Below are positions 25,800 to 34,319 of a stretch of DNA of 64,000 nucleotides, piece after piece (within the stretch, counting starts at the first letter, position 1; each line of letters starts with the position of its first letter). The notes below the pieces were generated by a model, which ran no database searches, had not been told where the DNA came from, and saw nothing but the letters and a program-made list of their open reading frames with translations. This DNA comes from UTCHB3 sp008363265 (GTDB lineage: Bacteria > Bacteroidota > Ignavibacteria > Ignavibacteriales > Ignavibacteriaceae). Location: contig BTUW01000010.1 of NCBI GenBank assembly GCA_045863055.1, positions 62,001 through 126,000 of the forward strand, in the 5' to 3' direction. Both the position numbers and the translations under genes were made by a program.

Positions 25800-28730
25800 A
25801 TGACCGCCCCAACCGAAAAGCGCTTCGAACAATACATTGAGAACTCCCTTCTCGCGAGAGGGTATGTCCGGAAAGATCACCGGGAATACGACAGGGCACT
25901 CTGCCTGATCCCCGGGGAAGTGACCGGCTTCATCAGGGATACCCAGCCGGAGGCGTGGAAGAGGATCATGCCGAAGCACTCCGAATCAACCCTGGCGAGA
26001 CTGCTAAGGCACATCTCATCCGAAGTTGAAAAACGGGGCGTTGTTGATGTACTCCGGAACGGCATTAAGGAGGGGGACCAGACCCTCAGACTCGTTTACT
26101 TTCAGCCGAACAGCGGTCTGAACCGCGACCACGAACAACTGTACACGAAGAACCGGTTCAGCCTCGTCAGGCAGCTCCGTTACTCCGGCGCGAACGAAAA
26201 CTCGATCGACATGGTGCTTTTCATCAACGGTCTCCCCGTTGTAACGATGGAGTTGAAGAACAATCTCTCGGGTCAGAACTACAAGGATGCCGAAAAGCAG
26301 TACAAAACCGCGCGTGATCCCCGAGAACCCCTTCTGAGGTTCACACGGTGCGTGGTGCACTTCTGCGTTGATGAAGATCAGGTTTCGATGACCACCCGCT
26401 TAAGCGGTGACTCCACCCACTTCCTCCCCTTCAACAAGGGGATCGAGAATCCCGTCAACCTCTCCGGCTACAAGTCATCTTACCTCTGGGAGGAGGTGCT
26501 TGAGCCCGCCTCACTTTGCGACATAATCGAGAACTTTGTACATGTTTCGAGGGAAACCACCTTAAAATGGGACGGCTCGAAAGGGAAAACAGCCGAAAGC
26601 AGGAAGGAACTGCTGGTGTTCCCGCGATACCATCAGCTTGAGGTGATCAGGAAACTTAAAGCGACCGTCAGGGAGGAAGGCCCCGGCCACAACTACCTTA
26701 TTCAGCACACCACGGGCTCGGGGAAATCGTACTCGATCGGCTGGCTCGCGCACCTTCTGACATCCCTCTACAGATCGAAAGATGACACCGAAAGGATCTT
26801 CGACAGCATAATTGTTGTAACCGACAGGGTGGTGCTCGACCGGCAACTTCAGGCCACCATCAAGCAGCTTGAACAAACCCGTGGCGTCGTAGCAAAGGTT
26901 GAGAAGGGTTCGTCCCAGCTTAAGCGACACCTCGAGAGCGGAAAAGACATAATTGTAACCACTATTCAGAAATTCCCTTACATCTCAAGTCAGCTCGCCT
27001 CAATGAGTGACAGGACATTCGGCGTGATAATCGACGAGGTCCACTCATCCCAGACAGGGGAGACTGCCAAGCATCTTAAGAAGGCGCTCTCATCCACGGG
27101 CTCGCAGGAAGATGACCCCGGAATGGAAGACAAGATCCTCAGGGAGATCGAGAGCCGGGGAAGGCAGCCCCACATCTCATTCTTTGGATTCACAGGGACG
27201 CCAAAGAACAAGACGCTTGAGCTTTTCGGCCGGAAGAATGACGACGACAGGTTTGAGGCTTTCCATTACTACACGATGCAACAGTCGATCCACGAAGGTT
27301 TCACCCTCGATGTGCTTCAGAACTACACTACTTACAAAAGGTGGTTCAAAGTGGTTCAGAAGGATGAGGAGGAGAGGGAAGTGGTGAAGGGACGGGCCAA
27401 AAGGGCTGTTTTTCAATTTGTTGATTCGCACGGGGAGACGATCCACCGGAAGGTTCAGATAATACTCGATCAGTTCAGACACAGAACCGAAAAAAAGATC
27501 GGGGGCGAAGCCAGGGCGATGGTGGTTGTGAGGTCGCGGCTTCACTGCGTGCTATTCTTCAAAGAGATGTCGCAGCAGATGAAGGAGAAGGGTTTCCCAT
27601 ATTCATGTCTTGTGGCTTTCAGCGGGACGGTAAGTCACGAAGGGGTTGAGTACACCGAGGACTCCCTGAACAAAGAGAACCGTCTGGCCGCCGGCATTTC
27701 GATCGCGAAAGGGCTGAAAGACCCCCGGTACAGGATCCTGATCGTTTCGAACAAGTTCCAGACGGGATATGATGAGCCGCTGATGCACACGATGTTTATC
27801 GACAAACGCCTCGACGGCATACAGTGCGTGCAGACCCTCTCGCGGCTGAACAGAACCGCGCGGGGTAAAACAGATACATTCATCCTCGATTTTGTGAACA
27901 AGTATGAAGAGGTTATCGAGTCGTTCAAGCCGTTCTACACTACCACACTTCTCTCGGAGGAAACGGACAAGGAAAAGATACACGAGATAGAGCAGAAGAT
28001 CATGAGGTATAACCTCTACACGAAATTTGATGTGGAGAAGTTCAACAAACTTTACTACGAGGAAAAAGCCACCGATGAAGAGCTTCAGCCGGTCATCGAT
28101 GTGGTGGTCGCGCGGTGGAAGGAACTCACTCCGGCTGAGAGGAGGCGGGAAAGCAAGTCGGAGATACAGTCTTTCATAAGGATATACGGCTATCTCTCGC
28201 AGATAATACCGCTTGGAGTGTACTACGAGATGCTGTTCATCTTTCTAAAATACCTCAACCGGAAGCTTCCGAAAACACAACAATTCGATTTTGATGTATC
28301 GAACGCGATCGATCTTGAATCGCTGAGGATCGACAGGTTCAGTGAGCACAGCAGTACCATGACCGCTGAACCGGGTATCGTGGATCCTATCGGTGTGGAA
28401 ACCGGCGGCAGGCCCGATGAACCGAGAGGCCCCCTCTCCGAACTGATAAAGAACATAAACAAGGTTTACGGCGACACCCTCACCGAGGCGCACCACATCC
28501 TCCTCAGGCAGGTCAGCGAAAACCTTCAGAAGAACGAAACCCTTAAAACCTTCATGACAGCCGACAATTCCGAGCAGAACAAAAAGAAAAAGTTCGAACA
28601 GGAGTTTAACAGGCTTATCCTTCCATTCGTCCGCGACGACCTGAAATTCTACCAGAAAATGAGCGACAAGAATGTTAAGCCGATCGTGGTGGAGTATTTG
28701 TATAATATATGGCGGAGGGCTGAAGGATGA
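25800..28730 (+). CDS. hsdR: Type I restriction-modification system, endonuclease/translocase subunit HsdR
   Basis: 976 residues. The N-terminal nuclease domain contains FINGLPVVTMELKNNLSG (ExK core, about residue 145). The SF2 translocase has Walker A HTTGSGKSYS (about 303), the DEVHSSQ box (about 411), SFFGFTGTP and the late motif SNKFQTGYDEP with QTLSRLNR (about 650-690). The C-terminal helical region completes the usual HsdR length. I use ATG 25800, preceded by AGGGAC, rather than the TTG at 25755. With HsdM and HsdS it completes a type I system that translocates and cuts unmethylated DNA. Confidence 0.96.
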   Translation: MTAPTEKRFEQYIENSLLARGYVRKDHREYDRALCLIPGEVTGFIRDTQPEAWKRIMPKHSESTLARLLRHISSEVEKRGVVDVLRNGIKEGDQTLRLVYFQPNSGLNRDHEQLYTKNRFSLVRQLRYSGANENSIDMVLFINGLPVVTMELKNNLSGQNYKDAEKQYKTARDPREPLLRFTRCVVHFCVDEDQVSMTTRLSGDSTHFLPFNKGIENPVNLSGYKSSYLWEEVLEPASLCDIIENFVHVSRETTLKWDGSKGKTAESRKELLVFPRYHQLEVIRKLKATVREEGPGHNYLIQHTTGSGKSYSIGWLAHLLTSLYRSKDDTERIFDSIIVVTDRVVLDRQLQATIKQLEQTRGVVAKVEKGSSQLKRHLESGKDIIVTTIQKFPYISSQLASMSDRTFGVIIDEVHSSQTGETAKHLKKALSSTGSQEDDPGMEDKILREIESRGRQPHISFFGFTGTPKNKTLELFGRKNDDDRFEAFHYYTMQQSIHEGFTLDVLQNYTTYKRWFKVVQKDEEEREVVKGRAKRAVFQFVDSHGETIHRKVQIILDQFRHRTEKKIGGEARAMVVVRSRLHCVLFFKEMSQQMKEKGFPYSCLVAFSGTVSHEGVEYTEDSLNKENRLAAGISIAKGLKDPRYRILIVSNKFQTGYDEPLMHTMFIDKRLDGIQCVQTLSRLNRTARGKTDTFILDFVNKYEEVIESFKPFYTTTLLSEETDKEKIHEIEQKIMRYNLYTKFDVEKFNKLYYEEKATDEELQPVIDVVVARWKELTPAERRRESKSEIQSFIRIYGYLSQIIPLGVYYEMLFIFLKYLNRKLPKTQQFDFDVSNAIDLESLRIDRFSEHSSTMTAEPGIVDPIGVETGGRPDEPRGPLSELIKNINKVYGDTLTEAHHILLRQVSENLQKNETLKTFMTADNSEQNKKKKFEQEFNRLILPFVRDDLKFYQKMSDKNVKPIVVEYLYNIWRRAEG

Positions 28731-28764
28731 AGGCTGATCCGCCTGCGGCGGAGTTGGATCTGAA

Positions 28765-29628
28765 GTGTTAAATGTAATCAAACCCTCCCTCACACTTATC
28801 CGTCCTGATCTATCCATAGCGGCGGGGATATGTGTTCTGACGGGTCAGCTGCTTGCACTCGGCGAAATGAGCACACCTGTTCAGGCGCTTTCGGGTTTCT
28901 TTTCGGTGGCGCTGATATCGGGCGCGATCCTCGCGCTGAATGATTGTCTGGATGTGGCATCAGATATGATCAACGCGCCTCACAGACCGATACCGTCGGG
29001 GATGATCTCCCTTAAGGCGGCTTACGCACTTGCCGTTACACTTTTCATTGCCGGATTGGGCTTAAGCGCGGTCACGGGGTTATTGTCCCTGGCGGCGGGT
29101 GTCGTACTGGCGGTCGTTGGGATATTATACAACTGGAAGTTCAAAAAGACAGGCTTGCCGGGGAATATGATGGTGAGTTTCTCGGTGGGGATGACGTTTG
29201 TTTATGGTGGCATAAGCGTTGGTTTGCCGTTCGAAAAGACGGTGCTGTTCTTCGGTTTGCTGGCTGCTGCCCTCGACCTGGGTGAAGAGATCGCGGCTGA
29301 CGCGATGGATATGGAGGGGGATAAGGAGATAAACTCCAATTCAATTGCGATAAAATTTGGCAGGGGTATGGCACTGTGGATCAGCAGCGGGATATTCGGG
29401 TTTGTGATGGTTCTTACAGTTATTCCGTTTGCAATGGGATGGTTTGAACCTGTGTATCTGATCCCGATCATTGTGATGGATGGGATAATAATATATGCGG
29501 TCACCAATCTTCTAAGATCGAAGGGTGATCCACATGCGGTGGAGGGGAGGGGATATATAAAATGGATATATCGAGGTTCAACGGCGGCGATTCTGGCGTT
29601 TCTGGTTATGAGGTTGGCGGGGGTGTGA
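28765..29628 (+). CDS. UbiA-family prenyltransferase, DGGGP-synthase-like
   Basis: 287 residues with about eight membrane segments. The first Asp-rich motif is NDCLDVASDMINAPHRPIPSG (from about residue 58; the D-x2-N-x-P-x-RPIPSG run is strong in the geranylgeranylglyceryl-phosphate and chlorophyll synthase branches) and the second is DAMDMEGDKE (about 178). These bind the Mg-diphosphate of the prenyl donor. The GTG start at 28765 is the best candidate, since no ATG lies near. It follows hsdR by 34 bp but is probably unrelated to it. The prenyl acceptor cannot be read directly; an archaeal-type ether lipid, a quinone or another aromatic are all possible. Confidence 0.8.
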   Translation: MLNVIKPSLTLIRPDLSIAAGICVLTGQLLALGEMSTPVQALSGFFSVALISGAILALNDCLDVASDMINAPHRPIPSGMISLKAAYALAVTLFIAGLGLSAVTGLLSLAAGVVLAVVGILYNWKFKKTGLPGNMMVSFSVGMTFVYGGISVGLPFEKTVLFFGLLAAALDLGEEIAADAMDMEGDKEINSNSIAIKFGRGMALWISSGIFGFVMVLTVIPFAMGWFEPVYLIPIIVMDGIIIYAVTNLLRSKGDPHAVEGRGYIKWIYRGSTAAILAFLVMRLAGV

Positions 29629-29636
29629 GCCCCCTA

Positions 29637-29947
29637 TCATAGCACCCCTACGGGGAGCATCCCATTTAAAATCTCTACCCTACCAACATTCCGCCCCCGC
29701 GGGGCGGTGCTTGCCCTTCGGGCAATCGCAAGCAAGGATGCTTGCGCCACAAAGTAGTCTGAGATATACACCCAAATCCTGAAAATCCTCGAATCCTGAA
29801 AATCCTGATTCAGACAGCCCTTTAAAAACCAAAAACCGGTGGTTAAAACCACCGGCTATTGGAAAACTCATTCCGCCGAAGGCGGATCAAACTTCACAGT
29901 TCACTTCGCCGCGGCGAATCACTCCGCCTTCGGCGGATCACACTTCT
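29637..29947. repeat. Composite intergenic repeat, second copy (reverse orientation)
   Basis: Read on the minus strand from 29862: a CCGGTGG/CCACCGG hairpin block differing from 20625-20668 at 3 of 44 positions, TGTCTGAATCAGGATTTTC with AGGATT tandems, ACTTTGTGGCGCAAGCATCC, TTGCTTGCGATTGCCCG, and CGGAATGTTGGTAG after a GGCGG palindrome. On the rhodanese side (29865-29947) are two units of CACTCCGCC-n3-GGCGGATCA type with AACTTCACAGTTCAC. This fills the 320-bp gap between convergent genes; no gene was seen in it. Confidence 0.75.
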
Positions 29948-29948
29948 C

Positions 29949-30371
29949 CTAGTTACCCGCTTTTCTCCAGGCGAGCATGCCGCCGCTGACATTGATGGCG
30001 TTGAAGCCTTTGTCGCGGAGGAGGGTGGTTGCTTTACCGGAGCGGTTGCCCGAGCGGCAGACCACGGCGATCTCTTTGTTCTTGAACTGATCGAGCTCGG
30101 TGTGTCTTTTTGACATTTCATCAACCGGAATGTGAATGATACCGGGGATGGCGCCGAGTTCACCTGAAAGTTCGCCGAGTGTTCTTACATCAACGATCAC
30201 CATGTTGGTGTCGCCGGCTGCAATTCTTTGCTTAAGTTCGTCGACCGTCATTGTGGTTTTGGCGGCTTGAACTTCTGTCGCGGGCTTTCCGTCACTTCCT
30301 GTGTTCTGGGCGTTGCAGCCTGTGATCGTGAAAACGAAGAAGAGGAGCGGAAGAAATGCTTTGTATCTCAT
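29949..30371 (-). CDS. Rhodanese-domain lipoprotein
   Basis: 140 residues. An SPII signal (FVFTITGCNAQN) is followed by a single rhodanese domain: MTVDELKQRIAAGDTNMVIV, DVRTLGEL, IPGIIHIPVDE and the active-site loop VCRSGNRSGKA with the catalytic Cys, ending in GFNAINVSGGMLAWR. It may transfer sulfane sulfur or act in thiol redox chemistry at the membrane. It is the last gene of a minus-strand run with FmdB-like, anti-sigma, sigma and glycosylase genes, which suggests a stress role; the sulfur substrate is unknown. Confidence 0.88.
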   Translation of the reverse strand: MRYKAFLPLLFFVFTITGCNAQNTGSDGKPATEVQAAKTTMTVDELKQRIAAGDTNMVIVDVRTLGELSGELGAIPGIIHIPVDEMSKRHTELDQFKNKEIAVVCRSGNRSGKATTLLRDKGFNAINVSGGMLAWRKAGN

Positions 30372-30400
30372 TAATGTACCTTTATTTTGTTTAATTCCGT

Positions 30401-30646
30401 TTAATTCAGACCGCAGGAGCCACCGCTGCAGCAGCTTCCGGTATCGCAGGAAGATGAAGTGTCGAAAGCGGGACTTGTCTTGGATGAAAACCCTCCCACC
30501 ACATTGGGGGCGAAGGTTGACATGAGTTTTTTAATGTTGGCTGAGTTACACTTCGGACAGCTTACATCCTCGATTTTGGTTACCGAGCGGTGAAGTATCT
30601 CGAAGCGGTTGTCGCAATCGGTGCATTTATATTCATAAATCGGCAT
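30401..30646 (-). CDS. FmdB-family zinc ribbon protein
   Basis: 81 residues. MPIYEYKCTDCDNRFEILH and VSCPKCNSANIKKLMSTFAP form the four-Cys zinc ribbon of the FmdB/putative regulatory protein family. A Ser/Gly linker leads to a second Cys cluster at the tail (SCDTGSCCSGGSCG), a known variant of these proteins. AAGGAG precedes the ATG. FmdB was first described next to formamidase genes; its function is otherwise not established. It lies between the anti-sigma and rhodanese genes. Confidence 0.88.
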   Translation of the reverse strand: MPIYEYKCTDCDNRFEILHRSVTKIEDVSCPKCNSANIKKLMSTFAPNVVGGFSSKTSPAFDTSSSCDTGSCCSGGSCGLN

Positions 30647-30660
30647 TTTTAACTCCTTGT

Positions 30661-30894
30661 TTACTCAAGATCAAGTTTTTTTAATAGATTGTTGTGAAGC
30701 TCATCGCTGAAGCCGGGGTCGTACTCGCGGTACCAGTCGATAATGCACTCGATCGAGGCGCTGTAGTCGCTGCATGATCCGCATGTTTCGATGTGGTGCC
30801 TGATGGCGCGGCATCTCTCCGAGTCGATATCCTCTTTAAGATTTTCGCAGATGTAAACCATTACATCCTTGCATTGTACATTTTCAAATTTCAT
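30661..30894 (-). CDS. Zinc-binding anti-sigma factor, soluble
   Basis: 77 residues. It has HHIETCGSC in the H-x3-C-x2-C arrangement of ZAS-type anti-sigma domains, with further Cys upstream (QCKDVMVYICENL, ERC). There is no membrane segment, so it is probably a cytoplasmic thiol/zinc switch like RsrA. It overlaps the sigma gene by 4 bases (ATGA), the classic coupling of an ECF factor with its inhibitor. Which signal releases the sigma factor is inference; oxidants or thiol-reactive compounds are likely. Confidence 0.8.
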   Translation of the reverse strand: MKFENVQCKDVMVYICENLKEDIDSERCRAIRHHIETCGSCSDYSASIECIIDWYREYDPGFSDELHNNLLKKLDLE

Positions 30895-31451
30895 CTCTGA
30901 AATTCCTTTGAAATCTCGTTTCGTAAAAAAGCGCGTGCCCTGTGAAGGCGTGATTTGACTGCGGGAACCGACAGGCCTGTTATACCCGCGGTTTCCTCGG
31001 TCGAGAGTTGCTGCACATCCCTCAGGGTAAAAACAATTCTGTATTCAGGTGCAAGTTTGTCGATCGAACGGTCTAAAATTTCTCTTAATTCCTGATTTTC
31101 CACCGACTTATAGGGAATTGTCGACCAGTCGGCGGCGTGCCTCTCACTGAAGAGCTCTTCGTCATCATCCGGTTCCACGAACATATCCTTCTTCGCCTTC
31201 CGTGCCGACATGAGGCAGTGGTTAACGGATATCCGGTAGAGCCATGTTGAGAGTTTTGAGTTGCCGTCGAAACCTTTCAGTGATCTCAGCATGCTCAGGA
31301 AGGTCTCCTGCATCACGTTCTCCGCCTTTTCGCGGTTGCGGCAGATCTTGAACGCGAAGCTGTAGAGGGTTTTCTCGTATTTCTTAACCAGGTCTCTGAG
31401 AGCATCCCTGTCGCCCGTCTTGGCCAATTCTATTAATTTTTCTTCTGACAT
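30891..31451 (-). CDS. ECF-type RNA polymerase sigma factor
   Basis: 186 residues from ATG 31451. Region 2 is LIELAKTGDRDALRDLVKKY ... AENVMQETFLSMLRSLKGF ... STWLYRISVNHCL. An acidic linker (DDDEELF) leads to region 4: DKLAPEYRIVFTLRDVQQLS ... VPAVKSRLHRARAFLR. It would direct RNA polymerase to a stress regulon under the control of the adjacent anti-sigma. It starts 25 bp after the glycosylase gene, so the glycosylase is probably a member of its operon. Longer in-frame extensions upstream are not needed. Confidence 0.92.
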   Translation of the reverse strand: MSEEKLIELAKTGDRDALRDLVKKYEKTLYSFAFKICRNREKAENVMQETFLSMLRSLKGFDGNSKLSTWLYRISVNHCLMSARKAKKDMFVEPDDDEELFSERHAADWSTIPYKSVENQELREILDRSIDKLAPEYRIVFTLRDVQQLSTEETAGITGLSVPAVKSRLHRARAFLRNEISKEFQR

Positions 31452-31476
31452 TTGATGATCCAAGTGAAAAAAAGAT

Positions 31477-32112
31477 TCAATAAATGGGCGATCCGGCCCC
31501 GGGAGTATCAATACTTTTCCATAAATAATAACAAGCAATGGTGTTGTAAGGTGCCCAATTGCCCTTTTCAGAGATCTCGATGAGCTTTTTGGTATCAGGC
31601 ATTTCAGGGAGGTTGTAGTTAACCATCACGGCGCGCTTGATTCCGAGGTCGCCAACGGGGAGGATGTTTGGCCTTACAAGTGTGAACATCAGGAACATGT
31701 GGGCTGTCCACTCGCCGACACCTTTGATCTTCACGAGTTCCCTTATGATCTCATCATCGGTCATATCAGGGAATTTGTGGAAGTGCACATCCCCCTTCAG
31801 GAAGGCGGAGGCGATCTCCTTTACATAGCGCACCTTCGCATTCGAGAGTCCGAGGGCCCTGATATCGTCGTGCGGGGTGTCGAGTATCAGCTGCAGACCG
31901 GGGTCATCGCCGAATTTTTCGAGGAATCTCTGCTCGATCTTCCAGGCTGCCTTGATCGAAAGTTGCTGGTTAATTATCGCGGTAATGAGGTCTTTCGCGT
32001 AATGAGGCCGCTCTTCGTAACCGAAAGGGGGTATTTTTTCGGTCAGTGGCTTAAGAACCGGGTCATTTTTGGCGAGATGTTCAATACCTTTCGTTATTTC
32101 ATTTCGATTCAT
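31477..32112 (-). CDS. HhH-GPD DNA base-excision glycosylase (3-methyladenine glycosylase, AlkA-like)
   Basis: 211 residues from ATG 32112. The HhH-GPD fold is shown by LITAIINQQLSIKAAWKIEQ, the helix-hairpin-helix IKGVGEWTAHMFLMFTL and the catalytic Asp in NILPVGDLGIKRAV. It excises alkylated purines to start base-excision repair. It heads the minus-strand run toward the ECF sigma gene and is divergent from the cNMP-domain protein 50 bp away. It lacks the N-terminal domain of E. coli AlkA, as in the yeast MAG-type and many bacterial homologs. Confidence 0.88.
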   Translation of the reverse strand: MNRNEITKGIEHLAKNDPVLKPLTEKIPPFGYEERPHYAKDLITAIINQQLSIKAAWKIEQRFLEKFGDDPGLQLILDTPHDDIRALGLSNAKVRYVKEIASAFLKGDVHFHKFPDMTDDEIIRELVKIKGVGEWTAHMFLMFTLVRPNILPVGDLGIKRAVMVNYNLPEMPDTKKLIEISEKGNWAPYNTIACYYLWKSIDTPGAGSPIY

Positions 32113-32162
32113 TATATTAATTTGCTTGTTTATATTTATAAAATTACGTTCCCCAAAGTTAA

Positions 32163-34319
32163 ATGTTAACAACTTCAAAATTAGTTGAAAAATTAAAGAC
32201 GAACTTCTTCCTGAAAAAAGCCCAGGAAGAAGCCGCGCGCCTCGGCGAACTCCGGTCACAGATAAAGGAGGTTCCCGAGGGTGAGATCATTTATCAAACT
32301 GGGGAACGTGCCGGGTATGTTTACCTGATACTCTACGGTCTTGTGAAGATCAAGATAAAGACGAAGCAAGGAGCCAAGATAATAAACAAGGCGGCCGGTG
32401 ATTTCTTCGGTGAGCGTGAAGTGCTGGAGGGCCTCGAAAGGAACTCCACCGCAATTGCCGAGATAGGTACCGAGCTTTTGCCTGTTCCCGCGTCCCTTTT
32501 TACCGGACTCGTTTACAGTAACAAGGAGATCAAGACCAACGTCAAGATAAATCTCGCCAGAACCTACGACCTCACAAAGGAAGGGGCCGAGGCGATCCTG
32601 GACGAAGGTGAACCTGAAAAAGCGGATCAACTCCTCAGCAGTTATGTCGGGAAGGCCGAAGAGGTGGAAGAGATTGAGGAGGTTGAGGAAGAAGCCACAA
32701 CCGCGGCCAAAGAGGAGCCCGTACCACCCGCGCCCGAAGAGATCGAAGAGCCTGTTGTAGAGTCTGAAGTTCCGGCCACTGAGCCTGAGTTTACCTACTC
32801 CATCCCTGATGACGAGGAAGAGGAGTACGAAGAAGAAGATATGTATCCTGAAGAGCCGGCCGAAGAGTATGCCGTCGCGCAACAGGATATCGATCTGATC
32901 GAGGCATCCACCGGCGCGGGGGTGGAAGATGCTGACATTCGGCATGACATTGATATTGTTGAGGCTCACTTCGCCGGGGAAGAAGAGTCCTTACCGGCAG
33001 ATGACCGCTGGGATGAAGAAGAAGAGGAGTTCCGCGACTTCATCGAATCTGATGAAGAGGAAACAGAGGAAGAACCGGATGCGGATGTGGAACACGATCT
33101 CGAAATAATCGAAGATCATTTCGCAACCGAAGACGAACCCTCCACTCCGCCGCAGGCGGACCACACTCCATCCCCCACGCCGGACCCCTCCGTCCTCCCC
33201 CTGATAAAACTGCTGGTATCAGTCTGCAGGGCCGAGAGTCCCGATGATATTTATAATTCATTAAAGTACGAACTCCCCGCGATGGTTGGGGCAAGGGAGT
33301 TTGTAATGTTCAACTTTGACGGCGGTTTCCTTACCCCCGCGGGCGGTTATCAGCAAGGTGAGACGAATTTCGCCGTGCGCGAGAAGATAGCTTACGAACT
33401 TATAATGATGAAAGAGCCGGTTACGCTCTTTGATCTCGATGGCTCCGGTATGATCGAGGGCCTCGAGCATGTGGATGCCAGGGATATCCCCTCTTCACTT
33501 CTCTATTATCCTCTAACAGATTCCGCCGACAGGGTGATCGGGTGCTTCATATTCTTCTCATCCGTCAGCGGAAGGTTTTCGCCCGGAGACGTGATGATGC
33601 TGGAAGATCTCGCGAAAGCTGCCTCGGGAGTTCTCGACAAGGTTACCGCGGGGAGGACCTCACTTACCGCGAAGTATGAAGACCTCCAGAAGTACACCGC
33701 CTTCTTCGGATCAGAGATAAAAATGGCCGTGGAGACAATTCTCTCCGTGAGTGAAACACTCGACCGCGGAAAACTCTCCGATAAGGTGAGGTTCGGGTTT
33801 GATATTATAAGAGAACGGGCTTCGGGGCTGAAAGGATTTCTTGATTCCATCCAATTCTTTGTGGGTAAGATCCCCGGTTTTACGAAACAGCCGTACCTCG
33901 TCAGCGAACTTCTCGACGATTTCCTCGTTAAAGTATCTGAGCCCGCAAAACAGCGTGAGGTTACACTTCTGCGTAAGTATCAGGCCGATATGGTGATGTT
34001 TTTCAACCGCGAGCTTTTCATCCACGCGCTTACACTTGTCACACAGAACTCTTTTGATGCCATGCCTGAGGGTGGAAAGATCTATTACTCCACTTCCGCG
34101 AATGAGTCGAACATCCTCATTTCGATCCGCGATACGGGTCCCGGGGTGCATGCCGATATGCGTGACAAGATATTTGAACCTTTCTTCACCTTCGGTAAAA
34201 CAGGGGTGGGGCTCGGGTTGCCAATAGCCAACAAGATAATTAAAGAACATGGAGGTTACATCTACCTCGAATCTTCCAGAAACCAAGGAACAGAAATAAT
34301 AATAGCACTACCAGTATGA
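32163..34319 (+). CDS. cNMP-binding, GAF and HATPase protein; histidine-kinase-like without acceptor His
   Basis: 718 residues. A cyclic-nucleotide-binding domain covers about residues 35-135 (FFGEREVLEGLERNSTAIA resembles the phosphate-binding cassette). An acidic linker at about 155-335 holds three DxxxIExHF-like units (DIDLIEAS, DIDIVEAHF, DLEIIEDHF). A GAF-like domain (about 340-490), a DHp-like helix pair and a HATPase domain (N box QNSFDAM, DTGPGV, FEPFFTFGKTGVGLGLPIA) follow. Where a kinase has the phosphorylated His, this protein has Ser517 in FFGSEIKMAVETI. The ATPase motifs are intact. It overlaps miaA by 4 bases. Signalling without autophosphorylation, or another acceptor residue, is inference. 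Confidence 0.82.
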   Translation: MLTTSKLVEKLKTNFFLKKAQEEAARLGELRSQIKEVPEGEIIYQTGERAGYVYLILYGLVKIKIKTKQGAKIINKAAGDFFGEREVLEGLERNSTAIAEIGTELLPVPASLFTGLVYSNKEIKTNVKINLARTYDLTKEGAEAILDEGEPEKADQLLSSYVGKAEEVEEIEEVEEEATTAAKEEPVPPAPEEIEEPVVESEVPATEPEFTYSIPDDEEEEYEEEDMYPEEPAEEYAVAQQDIDLIEASTGAGVEDADIRHDIDIVEAHFAGEEESLPADDRWDEEEEEFRDFIESDEEETEEEPDADVEHDLEIIEDHFATEDEPSTPPQADHTPSPTPDPSVLPLIKLLVSVCRAESPDDIYNSLKYELPAMVGAREFVMFNFDGGFLTPAGGYQQGETNFAVREKIAYELIMMKEPVTLFDLDGSGMIEGLEHVDARDIPSSLLYYPLTDSADRVIGCFIFFSSVSGRFSPGDVMMLEDLAKAASGVLDKVTAGRTSLTAKYEDLQKYTAFFGSEIKMAVETILSVSETLDRGKLSDKVRFGFDIIRERASGLKGFLDSIQFFVGKIPGFTKQPYLVSELLDDFLVKVSEPAKQREVTLLRKYQADMVMFFNRELFIHALTLVTQNSFDAMPEGGKIYYSTSANESNILISIRDTGPGVHADMRDKIFEPFFTFGKTGVGLGLPIANKIIKEHGGYIYLESSRNQGTEIIIALPV
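33141..33170. repeat. Intergenic repeat unit inside a coding region
   Basis: CACTCCGCCGCAGGCGGACC followed by ACACTCC matches the intergenic units at 1080-1106 and 29918-29947 (CACTCCGCC-n3-GGCGGAtCACACTt). Here it is in frame within the linker of the cNMP/HATPase protein and encodes STPPQADHTP. Confidence 0.65.

Noticed and set aside
28731..28764. hsdR and the UbiA gene as one functional unit
   Set aside because: The 34-bp gap is short but contains a piece of the CCGCCTGCGGCGG repeat and the functions are unrelated; co-transcription is not supported beyond proximity.
29637..29871. Frames of 63-71 residues at 29.6-29.9 kb
   Set aside because: They consist of the repeat modules; both strands read as low-complexity peptides with no start signal.
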